Positions 17,168 through 25,039 of a stretch of DNA of 28,639 nt are shown piece by piece. A program made the translations under genes and the position numbers. Position 1 is the first letter of the stretch. Each line of letters begins with the position of its first letter. The notes beneath the pieces were generated by a model. It made no database searches. It saw only the letters and a list, made by a program, of their open reading frames with translations, and was not told the origin of the DNA. Source of the stretch: Gemmatimonadota bacterium (GTDB lineage: Bacteria; Gemmatimonadota; Gemmatimonadetes; Gemmatimonadales; GWC2-71-9); assembly GCA_016713435.1 (NCBI GenBank), contig JADJPD010000045.1, positions 1 through 28,639 of the forward strand, in the 5' to 3' direction.

Positions 17168-17716
17168 ATGAGCGATTCTCCAGTGCGGCCGGTGCCGGCG
17201 GTGGTGCCGGTGGGATCGGGCGAGGCGGGATCACTGCAGGTGGCGTCGCCGGTGTTTGGGCGGCCAGTCACGTATCACGCGCAGGCGACGGTGGCGCAGG
17301 CGCTGGAGCCGAGTGACGTGCCGAGGCTCATGTCGCTGGTGGCGAGCGTGGATGGGGAGGCGGGGAAGGCGTCGGAGCTGGGGGGCGGGCTGCTGTGGCA
17401 GCGGGATTCGGGGTACTCGGCCCTGTCGCTCACGGTGACACCTGAGGGCGAGCGGGTGGTGGTGCGCGGGGACCTGAACCTGGGTGGGCGGCAGTTTGCG
17501 TACTTCGGCGGGGCGTTCGGGGCGGCGCTGCTCACGGGGCTGGTGGCCACCAACGTGGTGCCGGGGGCGCAGGCGGCGGCGGTGGGCGTCGGGGCGCTGC
17601 TCCCCTTCGGCGTGGTGGCGCGGGCGCTCTGGAATGCGAGTGCGCGGCGGTCGGCGGTGGCGTTGCGGGAGCTGGTAGATCGGGTCGCGGCGGCGCTGCG
17701 CGGGGCGCCGGAGTGA
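17168..17716 (+). CDS. Hypothetical protein with two C-terminal membrane segments
   Basis: 182 residues starting MSDSPVRPVPAVVPVGSG. The N-terminal ~110 residues look like a soluble alpha/beta domain (VFGRPVTYHAQATVAQALEPSDVPRLMSLV, GYSALSLTVTPEGERVVVRGDLNL). A hydrophobic hairpin follows (YFGGAFGAALLTGLVATNVVPG and AAAVGVGALLPFGVVARALW), then a short amphipathic C-terminal helix SAVALRELVDRVAAAL. The family is not recognised. The stop TGA (17714-17716) lies 3 bp from the stop of the convergent membrane-protein gene, and both genes are enclosed by the two copies of the hairpin repeat. Confidence 0.7.
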   Translation: MSDSPVRPVPAVVPVGSGEAGSLQVASPVFGRPVTYHAQATVAQALEPSDVPRLMSLVASVDGEAGKASELGGGLLWQRDSGYSALSLTVTPEGERVVVRGDLNLGGRQFAYFGGAFGAALLTGLVATNVVPGAQAAAVGVGALLPFGVVARALWNASARRSAVALRELVDRVAAALRGAPE

Positions 17717-17719
17717 GGC

Positions 17720-18241
17720 TCAGGCGCCGGGGCGCGGCAGCCTCGGAGCCGGCCCTTCCGTCAGCCTCACGTCGTCCTCGCCGGCCGGGAGAGACGCGGG
17801 GGCCTCGGCGCGGCGGGCAAGGGCCAGGGTGGCGGCGGCGGAGGCGGCGCCCATGAGGGTGAGGGGCGGGACGATCACGGCGGTGAAGGCCAGGATGTTG
17901 GGGCCGTTGGCGAGGCCGAGGAGAGCCAGAGTGGCGGGCACGAGGCCGAGCAGCAGGCCGCCGAGGCCGCCCCAGAGGGTCACCCGCGACATCGAGAGGT
18001 CCGCGAAGCGGCGGTTGCGGGCGGCGACGCCGAGGACCAGGGAATAGAGCGTGCCGCCGATGAAGCCGGGGAGGGCGAGCGCCGGGAGCGGGGCGTCGAA
18101 GACGCGGAAGAAGGCGTCCCACGGGAGGAACGGCAGGAGCACGCTCGCCACCCCGATGGCGAGGCCGCCGAGGGCCCAGCCGACCGCCCAGGTGAGGCCC
18201 ATGCCGAGGGCGCCGCGGAGGCGCCGGAGCCAGGTGGTCAT
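17720..18241 (-). CDS. Hypothetical multi-pass membrane protein
   Basis: 173 residues from ATG 18241 (MTTWLRRLRGALGMGLTWAVGWALGGLAIG). Four hydrophobic segments: about residues 10-35, LPALALPGFIGGTLYSLVLGV, VTLWGGLGGLLLGLVPATLALLGL and ILAFTAVIVPPLTLMGAASAAATLAL. The tail is acidic and Pro-rich (EDDVRLTEGPAPRLPRP). A basic RRLRG near the N-terminus favours a cytoplasmic N-terminus. Its stop almost touches that of the convergent gene at 17168-17716. A palindrome TACTTTGCACCACAAAGC lies about 40 bp upstream. An in-frame ATG further upstream exists, but it lies next to that palindrome and gives no coding-like sequence. Function unknown. Confidence 0.75.
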   Translation of the reverse strand: MTTWLRRLRGALGMGLTWAVGWALGGLAIGVASVLLPFLPWDAFFRVFDAPLPALALPGFIGGTLYSLVLGVAARNRRFADLSMSRVTLWGGLGGLLLGLVPATLALLGLANGPNILAFTAVIVPPLTLMGAASAAATLALARRAEAPASLPAGEDDVRLTEGPAPRLPRPGA

Positions 18242-18282
18242 GGGGTGGGCTTCCCTTCTTGGAGCTGACGGGTGGGCGTTGG

Positions 18283-18299
18283 CTTTGTGGTGCAAAGTA
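18283..18299 (-). promoter_or_regulatory. TACTTTG...CAAAG element upstream of membrane-protein gene
   Basis: On the minus strand TACTTTGCACCACAAAG, imperfectly palindromic (CTTTG...CAAAG), ends 42 bp before the ATG at 18241. TACTTT (18294-18299) could be a -10 box. A nearly identical element occurs at 23927-23943, at the same distance from another minus-strand start. Confidence 0.5.
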
Positions 18300-18350
18300 G
18301 GATAGGGGATGGCGGGGGGCTAGTGGGGCTGGGCGGCGGCGCTCGGCGGC

Positions 18351-18472
18351 GTCGGAGGGGTCGGGCGGTTCCGGGGGCTCGGGCCTGACGGCCCTCGACT
18401 TCAGCACGCGACGCTCGACTGCGTCGAGCGCCGCATGCCGAAAATCCCCCTCCACCGCCCGACCCCTCCTCC
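18351..18472. repeat. Long-range hairpin repeat, copy 2
   Basis: Same orientation and same 122-bp length as copy 1. The arms are GTCGGAGGGGTCGGGCGGT (18351-18369) and ACCGCCCGACCCCTCCTCC (18454-18472), pairing at 17 of 19 positions. Where the left arm changed CA to TC relative to copy 1, the right arm changed TG to GA, so pairing is preserved. The inner CTCGAC-TGC-GTCGAG hairpin and GCATGCCG are conserved. It lies upstream of the glycosidase gene. Confidence 0.8.
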
Positions 18473-18554
18473 TTGGCCGGCGCTCGGCCGTTGGCGATGG
18501 CACCGAGCTTCGGGGATCTGGTTCCGGGCCTGGAGCGGCTGCATCTTGGGAGTC

Positions 18555-20639
18555 ATGATGCGTTGGCCCTTCCTCTTCCTGCTCCCCGGGGCGTGGGGAC
18601 TGCCGCTCGCGGCGCAGGCGCCCGCCGAGCCGCCCAATGCGCCCGCCACGCTCGTGGCGGGCGATTCGTCGGTCACCCTCCTCTATCACGGCGACACGCT
18701 GTTCACCGGGACGCTCCGCTCGAGCGGGGTCGCGCCGGTGTTCGTGGCGCTGGTGGATTCGGGCGGGGGGCGGGTGACGCAGGTGCTCAAGTGGACGGCG
18801 TCGCGGGCCACGCTGGTGCTCGAGGGGGGCGTGCGGGGGTCGGAGGAGGCGTTCGCCGTGGAGGCGGAGCCGCGGGAGGACGGGCTCCGGGTGGTGCGGC
18901 ACCAGAGTGGGGCAGCCGTCAACCGGCTCAACCGTGCCGTGTATGACCGGCACGGGGACTGGCTGGTGTCGGTGGACGTGCCGGCCGCAGTGCGCGTGGA
19001 GCCGACGGCGACGGACGGGCGCTTCCGGTTCACGGCGCGGGGTGGGGAGATCACGCTGCGGTTCCGGCCGAGGTTCTACCAGCGGCACCGCGGGCTGGCG
19101 GAGTACCGGCCGTGGACGTACCGGCCGTGGGGCGGGTCGGTGGCGGGGTGGACGTCGTGGTATGCCTACTTCGACAAGGTGACGGCGCGGGACATCGAGC
19201 GGATGGCGGAGGTGCTGGGGCGGCGGCTCGGGCCGTACGGGTACCAGTACCTGCAGATTGATGATGGGTACCAGCAGAACCCGATCGGGCTGCCGTCACA
19301 CTGGCTCACGCCCAACGCGAAGTTTCCCGGCGGGCTCACGGCCCTGCACGACAGCATCCGCGCGCGCGGGCTGGTGCCGGGGATCTGGACCAACGTCTCC
19401 TTTGCCGACCGCGAGGCGGCGCTGGCGCACCCGGGGTGGTTCGTGCCGGCGGCGGGGGGCGGGCCGGCGTGGGGGCACTGGGTGGGGTACGTGATGGACG
19501 GGACGGCGGCCGGGGCCATGGATACGCTGGTGACACCGGTGTACCGGGCGCTCCGCGCGATGGGCTGGGGGTACTTCAAGCTGGACGCGCTCAGGCACCT
19601 GCGGTACGAGGGATACAATAGTCAGGCGCCGTATTTCCTGGCGCGCGGGGTGGATCGCGCGGCGGTGTTCCGGGAGGTGGTGCGGCGGGTGCGGGAGGCC
19701 ATCGGGCCCGAGGCGTACCTGCTGGCGTGCTGGGGGATCCGGCCCGAGCTGATCGGGCTCGTGGATGGGGTGCGGGTGGGGGACGACGGGTTCGGGTACG
19801 GCTCGTTTGCGCAGTACAACTCCTTCAACAACGTGGTGTGGCGGAACGATCCCGACCACATCGAGCTGCACCAGCCCGACGGCTATCGCGCGGCGACGCT
19901 CACGAGCCTCACGGGCTCGGTGCTCATGCTCACCGACCGGCCCGAGGTGTACGAGGGCCCGCGCGTCGAGGCGGCGCGCCGCACGGCGCCGGTGCTCTTC
20001 ACGCGGCCGGGGCAGGTGTACGACGTGGACCCGTCGCGCTCCGCGCTCCTGGCGGGCGCCAACACCGAGGTGAGCGGGTCGGGGCCGCGGCCGTTCGACG
20101 CGGACCAGCGGGAGGTGGTGTCGCTGTACCAGCTGGCCGTGGCGCGGGCGTTCGGGCAGTGGACGGTGCTGGCACGGACGCGAGATGACGAGGCCGCCAT
20201 TCCGCTGGCAGAGTTGGGGCTCGCGGAGGGGACGGACTATGTGGGGCTTGAGTTCTGGACGAAGCGGTCTCTGGGGACGGTGCGGGATACGCTTCGACCT
20301 GGGGCCATTGCGCCGGAGTTTGGGGTACAGGTGGCTTGCCTGCGGGCGCGGGAGGGGCATCCGCAGGTGCTGGCCAGCAGCCGGCACGTGAGCTGTGGCG
20401 GGCCGGATCTCCTCGACGTGCGCTGGGAGGGTGATGCGCTCATTGGGGAGAGTGAGCTCGTGGCGGGCGATCGGTACGAGCTCTACCTCTCGGCGCCGGC
20501 CGGCTTCCGCTTCGCCGGCGTCGAGGCGTCGGACGCGCAGGCCACGAGCGTGCGGCGGGCCGACGGGGTGCGGGTGGTGCGGCTCGACCGCGTGGGCGGC
20601 GGGCGGGTGCGGTGGCGGGTGCGGTACCAGCGCGGTTGA
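18555..20639 (+). CDS. Secreted alpha-galactosidase-like glycoside hydrolase (clan GH-D type)
   Basis: 694 residues. ATG 18555 opens a signal peptide, MRWPFLFLLPGAWGLPLAAQA, so the enzyme is probably periplasmic or secreted. An N-terminal beta-rich domain (residues about 25-190) precedes a TIM barrel with GH36/GH27-like landmarks: GWTSWYAYFDKVT (about 198), YLQIDDGYQ (about 232), GLTALHDSIRARGLVPGIWT, and YFKLDALRHL, whose Asp (about residue 344) matches the nucleophile position. The Asp-rich DGVRVGDDGFG (about 407) is a candidate for the acid/base. A C-terminal beta domain (GDRYELYLSAPAGFRF...RWRVRYQRG) ends at TGA 20639. Substrate is probably an alpha-galactoside or related sugar; this is inferred. 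The frame is open further upstream to 18435, but that part is translated repeat sequence. No sugar transporter is adjacent. Confidence 0.8.
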   Translation: MMRWPFLFLLPGAWGLPLAAQAPAEPPNAPATLVAGDSSVTLLYHGDTLFTGTLRSSGVAPVFVALVDSGGGRVTQVLKWTASRATLVLEGGVRGSEEAFAVEAEPREDGLRVVRHQSGAAVNRLNRAVYDRHGDWLVSVDVPAAVRVEPTATDGRFRFTARGGEITLRFRPRFYQRHRGLAEYRPWTYRPWGGSVAGWTSWYAYFDKVTARDIERMAEVLGRRLGPYGYQYLQIDDGYQQNPIGLPSHWLTPNAKFPGGLTALHDSIRARGLVPGIWTNVSFADREAALAHPGWFVPAAGGGPAWGHWVGYVMDGTAAGAMDTLVTPVYRALRAMGWGYFKLDALRHLRYEGYNSQAPYFLARGVDRAAVFREVVRRVREAIGPEAYLLACWGIRPELIGLVDGVRVGDDGFGYGSFAQYNSFNNVVWRNDPDHIELHQPDGYRAATLTSLTGSVLMLTDRPEVYEGPRVEAARRTAPVLFTRPGQVYDVDPSRSALLAGANTEVSGSGPRPFDADQREVVSLYQLAVARAFGQWTVLARTRDDEAAIPLAELGLAEGTDYVGLEFWTKRSLGTVRDTLRPGAIAPEFGVQVACLRAREGHPQVLASSRHVSCGGPDLLDVRWEGDALIGESELVAGDRYELYLSAPAGFRFAGVEASDAQATSVRRADGVRVVRLDRVGGGRVRWRVRYQRG

Positions 20640-20676
20640 GGCTGGGCTGGCACCGCGGGGGGTACGGGGATCGAGT

Positions 20677-20697
20677 TGCCGGAGCGGCGCTCCGGCA
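20677..20697 (+). terminator. Hairpin after the glycosidase gene
   Basis: TGCCGGAGC (20677-20685) and GCTCCGGCA (20689-20697) form a perfect 9-bp stem with a 3-nt loop, 37 bp after the stop codon. There is no T-tract. The rest of the gap to 20831 holds no gene. Confidence 0.5.
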
Positions 20698-20831
20698 CCA
20701 CGGGGGCTCGGGAGGACGTGGAGGGATTGCGGCGGCAGGCGGCCGTGCAGCTGACGGGCGTGGGGGCTGGCGGGGGCGCGGCCCCGCGATTTCATTTGGC
20801 GCTCCTCATTTCCGACCACGCAAGGACTCGC

Positions 20832-21248
20832 ATGCCGATCACCGTCGAGACCACCGTCCACGCCCCCCTCGCCGCCGTCTGGCGCGCCTACACCACGCCG
20901 GCGGACATCGTGCAGTGGAACGCCGCCTCCGACGACTGGCATACCACCACCGCGCGGGTGGACCTGCGGGTGGGTGGCGCGTTCTCGTCCCGCATGGAGG
21001 CGAAGGACGGGAGCATGGGGTTCGACTTCGCGGGGACGTACACCGCCGTGGAGCCGGAGCGGCTCCTCGCCTATGCCTTCGGGGACCGGACGGCGCGGGT
21101 GGAGTTCCGCGAGCAGGCGGATGGCGTCCACGTGTCGGTGTCGTTCGACCCGGAGGAGACGCACCCGCTCGAGGTGCAGCGCGGCGGGTGGCAGGCCATC
21201 CTCGACAACTTCAAGCGCCACGTGGAGCAGCAGGCGGCCCGCCGCTGA
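20832..21248 (+). CDS. SRPBCC / AHSA1-like protein
   Basis: 138 residues. The sequence MPITVETTVHAPLAAVWRAYTTPADIVQWNAASDDWHTTTARVDLRVGG is the START/Bet v1 fold signature of the AHSA1 group (first strand, then the TVHAP-VWRAYTTPADI-QWN helix). It continues with GSMGFDFAGTYTAVEPERLLAYAFGD and ends with GWQAILDNFKRHVE, the long C-terminal helix. Such proteins bind small hydrophobic ligands or, in some eukaryotic relatives, Hsp90; bacterial members are mostly uncharacterised. Single gene, flanked by its own spaces. The start is the only suitable ATG after a short AT-rich stretch (ATTTCATTTGG, about 20790). Confidence 0.88.
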   Translation: MPITVETTVHAPLAAVWRAYTTPADIVQWNAASDDWHTTTARVDLRVGGAFSSRMEAKDGSMGFDFAGTYTAVEPERLLAYAFGDRTARVEFREQADGVHVSVSFDPEETHPLEVQRGGWQAILDNFKRHVEQQAARR

Positions 21249-21311
21249 GACGCGCGGCGGGCGCGTCGCGGGTGCCGCCGAGCCGAGTCAGGCCGGGGCG
21301 GTCTGCCTGAT

Positions 21312-21340
21312 TTCCCTCCCCGGCCTCGCGGCGCTACATT
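21312..21340 (+). promoter_or_regulatory. Candidate promoter of the SnoaL-like lipoprotein gene
   Basis: TACATT (21335-21340) fits a -10 box, with TTCCCT 17 bp upstream as a weak -35. It lies 53 bp before the ATG at 21393 in an intergenic space of 144 bp. This is pattern matching only. Confidence 0.35.
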
Positions 21341-21392
21341 GCGCGCCGCTCCACCCCTCTCGTCCCACCCTCCCAACGACTGGAGTTCCCGC

Positions 21393-21881
21393 ATGCGCTT
21401 CCCGTCCGTCCTGGTCCTGAGCCTCGTGGCCATGGCCTGTGCCCCGAAGGCCGAGGCCCCGGCCGCCCCCGCCGCCGCCGAGCCGCTCTCGGCCGCCGCG
21501 CTCGACTCGGCCAAGGCCGTGGATGCGGCCTTCGCTGCGGCGATGAACGCCAAGGACACCACGGCGCTCTTCAGCGACGTGTACGCGGCCGACGCCCTGC
21601 TGCTGCCGCCCGACGCGCCGGTGCTCACGGGCGCCGACCTGCGCGCCGCGCTGGTGGGCCTCCTGGCCGGCGGCGCGGGCAACTTCGTGATGACCACGAG
21701 GCACGCCTACGGCATCGGCGACCTGGCGTACATCGTGGGCGAGGCCAGCTTCACCATGGGCGGCAACACCGAGACGGTGAAGTACACCGAGGTGGTGCGC
21801 CGCGGCGCCGACGGGAAGTGGCGCTACGTGGTGGACATGTTCAGCGGCCTGGGCGGCGCGGCGAAGCCGGCGGCGCACTGA
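21393..21881 (+). CDS. Lipoprotein with SnoaL/DUF4440-like domain
   Basis: 162 residues. MRFPSVLVLSLVAMACAPKAEAP carries a lipoprotein signal with Cys at residue 16, followed by an Ala/Pro linker. The domain reads LDSAKAVDAAFAAAMNAKDTTALFSDVYAADALLLPPDAPVLTG, LRAALVGLLAGGAGNFVMTTRHAYGIGDLAYIVGEASFTM and WRYVVDMFSG: the cone-shaped NTF2-like fold of the SnoaL/DUF4440 group, here anchored at the cell envelope. Some members bind ligands or are enzymes, but no catalytic set is evident. A strong hairpin terminator follows the stop, so it is probably transcribed alone. Confidence 0.8.
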   Translation: MRFPSVLVLSLVAMACAPKAEAPAAPAAAEPLSAAALDSAKAVDAAFAAAMNAKDTTALFSDVYAADALLLPPDAPVLTGADLRAALVGLLAGGAGNFVMTTRHAYGIGDLAYIVGEASFTMGGNTETVKYTEVVRRGADGKWRYVVDMFSGLGGAAKPAAH

Positions 21882-21892
21882 GCGCGTGATCC

Positions 21893-21934
21893 CGCGATCC
21901 CCGCCGCCTCACCGCGAGGCGGCGGGGGATCGCG
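21893..21934 (+). terminator. Strong hairpin terminator
   Basis: CGCGATCCCCGCCGCCTC (21893-21910), loop ACCGC, and GAGGCGGCGGGGGATCGCG (21916-21934) form an 18-bp stem with a single bulged G, 12 bp after the stop at 21881. CGTTTCC follows on the plus strand. Confidence 0.8.
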
Positions 21935-21979
21935 CGTTTCCGCCCTTCCCTTCCCCGTGCCGCGCGGCAAGCTTGGGGC

Positions 21980-22540
21980 ATGCCGCTCACCGTCCGCGTC
22001 GCCACCCGCGCCGACGTCCCGGTCCTCTCGGAGCTCATCCCCGCCTCGGCGCGCGCGCTGAGCGCGGGCTTCTACACCGCCGCGGAGACGGAGGCGGCGA
22101 TCCGCCACGTCTTCGGCGTCAACCTGCAGCTCATTGACGACGGCACCTACCTGGTGGTGGAAGAGGACGGGGTGATCGTGGCGTGCGGCGGCTGGAGCTT
22201 CCGCCCCACGCTCTACGGCGGCGACCAGCGTCCCGTGGGCGCGGACGACGCGCCGGGCGACACGGCGAAGATCCGCGCCTTCTTCGTGGCACCGGGCCAG
22301 GCGCGGAGGGGCATCGGCGGGCTCCTGCTCGAGGCCTGCGCCGAGGCGGCGCGGCGGGCGGGGTTCCGGCGGCTGGAGCTGATGGCCACGCTGCCCGGCG
22401 TCCCCTTCTACGCCCGGCTCGGCTTCCGCGAGGTGGCGCCGGTGGTGGACACGCTGCCGGACGGCACCCGGCTCCGCTTCGTGCGCATGGAGCGGACGGA
22501 GCCGGGACGGGGCCGCGTCCCCGGCCGCTTTGCCCCGTAA
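21980..22540 (+). CDS. GNAT family N-acetyltransferase
   Basis: 186 residues from ATG 21980. The GNAT fold is clear: MPLTVRVATRADVPVLSELI at the start, YLVVEEDGVIVACGGWSF as strands 2-4, then the acetyl-CoA site IRAFFVAPGQARRGIGGLLLEACAEAARRAG with the Q/RxxGxG/A motif, and LELMATLPGVPFYARLGFREV as the last strand-helix pair. The acceptor substrate is unknown. The segment GGDQRPVGADDAPGDTAKIRAFFV is as in common bacterial GNATs of unassigned function. The stop at 22538-22540 is only about 45 bp before the poly-G patch. Confidence 0.9.
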   Translation: MPLTVRVATRADVPVLSELIPASARALSAGFYTAAETEAAIRHVFGVNLQLIDDGTYLVVEEDGVIVACGGWSFRPTLYGGDQRPVGADDAPGDTAKIRAFFVAPGQARRGIGGLLLEACAEAARRAGFRRLELMATLPGVPFYARLGFREVAPVVDTLPDGTRLRFVRMERTEPGRGRVPGRFAP

Positions 22541-22584
22541 AGCCGACCGAACGGGGAGAGATGGCGGGCAGGACGGGGGCCGCG

Positions 22585-22893
<309 letters not shown>

Positions 22894-22969
22894 CGCCACG
22901 GACCGGCAGCGACGGCGGCGGCGGCCGTCGGGGGCCCAGGGGGGGGCCCCGGGCCCCGCGCCTCCCCAG

Positions 22970-23883
22970 GAGCCCTGCTCCTGCTCGGCGAGCAGCCGGC
23001 GATAGCGAGCTTCCCCGCTGTCCACGTAGGCGCGATAGCCGTCGGGGTCGATGAACGGCGCCACCGAGTCCGCCGCGGTGGCGCGCGCCTGGAACTTCCG
23101 GTAGCGCCCCCAGAGCCGCGCGTGCGACGTGACCCAGATGTCCACCGGCAGGCTCCGCAGCACCTGGTACGTGTGCTCCACGTCGGCGCGGACGCCGGGG
23201 TAGCGCTCCGGCGGCGTGAAGTGGAGGTAGGGGGAGAGCAGCAGGCTGCAGGCGCTGAGGACGTTGAGGTCACGGTCCCCCTCGCGCACGGTGAAGGCCC
23301 ACGAGGTGCAGCCCTTGGTGTGGCCGCCGGTGACGTGAGCCACGAGGCGGAGCGGGCCGAGGCGGACGGTGTCGCCGTCCTGGACGCGGTGGTCCACGCG
23401 CACGGGGTCGTAGGTGATGAGGCGGAGCGCGGCGAGGAGCCACTGGCCCGGCACCAGCGGGCTCGGGTCCTTTCGCCCGCCTGACGCGAGCACCTCGGCG
23501 CTCGCGTCGCTGGCATAGACCTCGGCGCCCGAGAGGCGCTGCAGCTCCGCCAGGCCGCCGGCGTGGTCGAAGTGCGGCTCGGAGTTGAGCAGGATCTTCA
23601 CGTCGCGGATGTCGAAGCCGAGCTGGCGGATGCTCGCCACGATGAGCGCGGGGGTGGCGGGATAGCCGCCATCAATGAGGACGTGGCCCTCGGGGCTCGT
23701 GAGCAGGTAGGCGGAGACGTCGTTGGCGCCGACGTAATAGAGGGTGCCGGCGATGCGGAACGGCTCGGCGGGGAGCTGGCCGCCGCGGTCGGAGGCGGCA
23801 CGCCAGCGCGGGTAGAGCACGGCGCCGGCCACCAGGAGGACGGCGAGGGGCAGCAGCCAGAATCGCTTGCGGGGCAGGCGCAT
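22970..23883 (-). CDS. Subclass B3-like metallo-beta-lactamase with Glu at the first zinc-ligand position
   Basis: MBL-fold hydrolase, about 305 residues visible. ATG 23883 starts a signal peptide or anchor, MRLPRKRFWLLPLAVLLVAG. The B3 pattern follows: YYVGANDVSAYLLTSPEGHVLIDGG, then ILLNSEPHFDHAGG, where B3 enzymes have HxHxDH: position 116 is Glu, while His118, Asp120 and His121 are kept. His196 lies in HVTGGHTKGCTSW and His263 in WVTSHARLWG. The body includes YLHFTPPERYPGVRADVEHTYQVLR and AYVDSGEARYRRLLAEQEQ. H116E enzymes are a known minority variant of subclass B3. The likely function is carbapenem/penicillin hydrolysis in the periplasm, not proven. The C-terminus runs into the poly-G patch and no stop can be placed. 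A TACTTTG...CAAAG promoter-like element is 44 bp upstream. Confidence 0.85.
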
Positions 23884-23926
23884 CGGTCGGGGCGCGAGGG
23901 GAGGCGCGAAGGCCGGGTGCCGTGCG

Positions 23927-23967
23927 CTTTGTGACACAAAGTACCGGCGGTGGGCGCCGCCCGTCAA
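23927..23967 (-). promoter_or_regulatory. Promoter with overlapping palindrome upstream of the beta-lactamase gene
   Basis: On the minus strand TTGACG (23962-23967), an 18-bp spacer and TACTTT (23938-23943) resemble a sigma-70 promoter. The perfect palindrome CTTTGTG-A-CACAAAG (23927-23941) overlaps the -10 and the expected transcription start, an ideal operator position. The same element, slightly changed, precedes the gene ending upstream at 18241. Confidence 0.6.
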
Positions 23968-24193
23968 GCGGCGCGCATGGAGCTGACGCGGGAGCGGGCG
24001 GGGAGGCCCGGCCCGGGGCCCGGCGGCGGCCGCTGCCGGGGCCGTCGGGGCATGGATCACAGACGGCACCCCGGGCCCGACTGCACTGTGTCCGGTGGCC
24101 GGAAACCGGCCGGCCCTCCCCCTCCTGCGTCCCCGGCGCGTGACGCGCCCCTGGCGGACGTCCCCGCCGGGACCGGCCTCAGTGGAGGCACTC
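23968..24193. other. GC-rich intergenic space before the lipoprotein gene
   Basis: Part of a 310-bp gap between divergent genes. It holds overlapping GC-rich inverted repeats (about 24000-24050) and a perfect GGCCGG-AAA-CCGGCC hairpin (24097-24111). No coding potential with a start site is convincing. The promoter of the gene at 24194 must lie here, but no clear boxes were found; the ribosome site GGAGG lies 7-11 bp upstream of its ATG. Confidence 0.5.
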
Positions 24194-24871
24194 ATGCGCA
24201 CGTCGTGGACGCTCGCTGTCCTGCCGTTCCTCGTGGCCTGCGGATCCGGGCCGGCGCGGACGCCGGTGGCTACGCCGGCCCCGTCGCTCCGCTGCCTCCC
24301 CGCCGCCACCGGCCCCACCACCGACCCGGCCGACGCGGAACCCGCCGCGCTCCGCGGCCAGCGCGCCCGCGTGGTGCGGAACGGCGCCACGCTGCTCCTC
24401 CGCGTGCGCGACACCGCGGTGGCCCTCACCGACCAGCTCGGCGACTCGGTCCCGGCGGACGAGCAGGTGCGCTACAGCTTCGTGGCGGTGCGGCCCGAGC
24501 TCGGGCTCTACGAGGTGGCGGTGCTGGCGTGGGAGCGGAGCGCCACGCTGCTGGTGGACGTGGTGACGGGACACCGCACGGTGACCTGGGCGCCGCCGGT
24601 GGCGTCGCCGGACGGGCGGCGGCTGGCGGTGGCGTCGCTGGACCTCGAGGCGGGCTTCAACCCCAACGGCCTCCAGGTGTGGCGGCGGGGGCGGGACAGC
24701 CTGGAGCTCGAGTGGGAAGTGGAGCTGACGGGGTGGGGCCCGGGGCCGGCGCGCTGGCTCGATGCGGGGCGGTTCCTGGTGAGCCGGGTCCCCGCCGCCG
24801 ATTCCGACGCGGGCGCCGGGTGCGTGGTGGTGGCGCGCGCGGCACGGGGCTGGCGGGTGACCGCGCCGTAA
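24194..24871 (+). CDS. Hypothetical lipoprotein
   Basis: 225 residues. MRTSWTLAVLPFLVACGSGPARTP is a lipoprotein signal with lipobox LVAC (Cys 16). The mature part has an extra early Cys (SLRCLPAATG) and beta-rich sequence with repeated motifs resembling a small beta-propeller or beta-sandwich: VRYSFVAVRPELGLYEVAVLAWERSATLLVDVVTG, then WAPPVASPDGRRLAVASLDLEAGFNPNGLQVWR (a WD40/TolB-like SPDG turn), LELEWEVELTGWGPGPARWLDAGRFLVSR and CVVVARAARGWRVT. The protein is presumably anchored to the outer membrane. The family is not recognised. Preceded by GGAGG; the stop is TAA at 24869-24871. Confidence 0.7.
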   Translation: MRTSWTLAVLPFLVACGSGPARTPVATPAPSLRCLPAATGPTTDPADAEPAALRGQRARVVRNGATLLLRVRDTAVALTDQLGDSVPADEQVRYSFVAVRPELGLYEVAVLAWERSATLLVDVVTGHRTVTWAPPVASPDGRRLAVASLDLEAGFNPNGLQVWRRGRDSLELEWEVELTGWGPGPARWLDAGRFLVSRVPAADSDAGAGCVVVARAARGWRVTAP

Positions 24872-24880
24872 TCCGTCCCG

Positions 24881-24909
24881 TTGCGCCCGGGCCCCGCGGG
24901 CGATACACT
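24881..24909 (+). promoter_or_regulatory. Candidate sigma-70 promoter of the ankyrin gene
   Basis: TTGCGC (24881-24886), a spacer of exactly 17 bp, and TACACT (24904-24909) lie 131 bp upstream of the GTG at 25040 in otherwise very GC-rich DNA. Confidence 0.5.
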
Positions 24910-25039
24910 CGGGACGTGCGCCCGGGGCGCCATCAGTCCGCGAAAAGGGCCGTGCCCACCCACCGCAGCACCGACAATCCGACGAACCTCCCTTCAGCCT
25001 GATCAGTGCGGACTCCAGGCGCCCTGAAAGGAGATTCGT

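Noticed and set aside
18435..18554. Upstream extension of the glycosidase frame (MPKIPLHRPTPP...)
   Set aside because: The extension is a translation of hairpin repeat copy 2; the signal peptide begins at 18555.
19296..21221. 641-residue minus-strand frame
   Set aside because: Antisense shadow spanning two real genes and an intergenic terminator; composition is low-complexity His/Arg/Pro.
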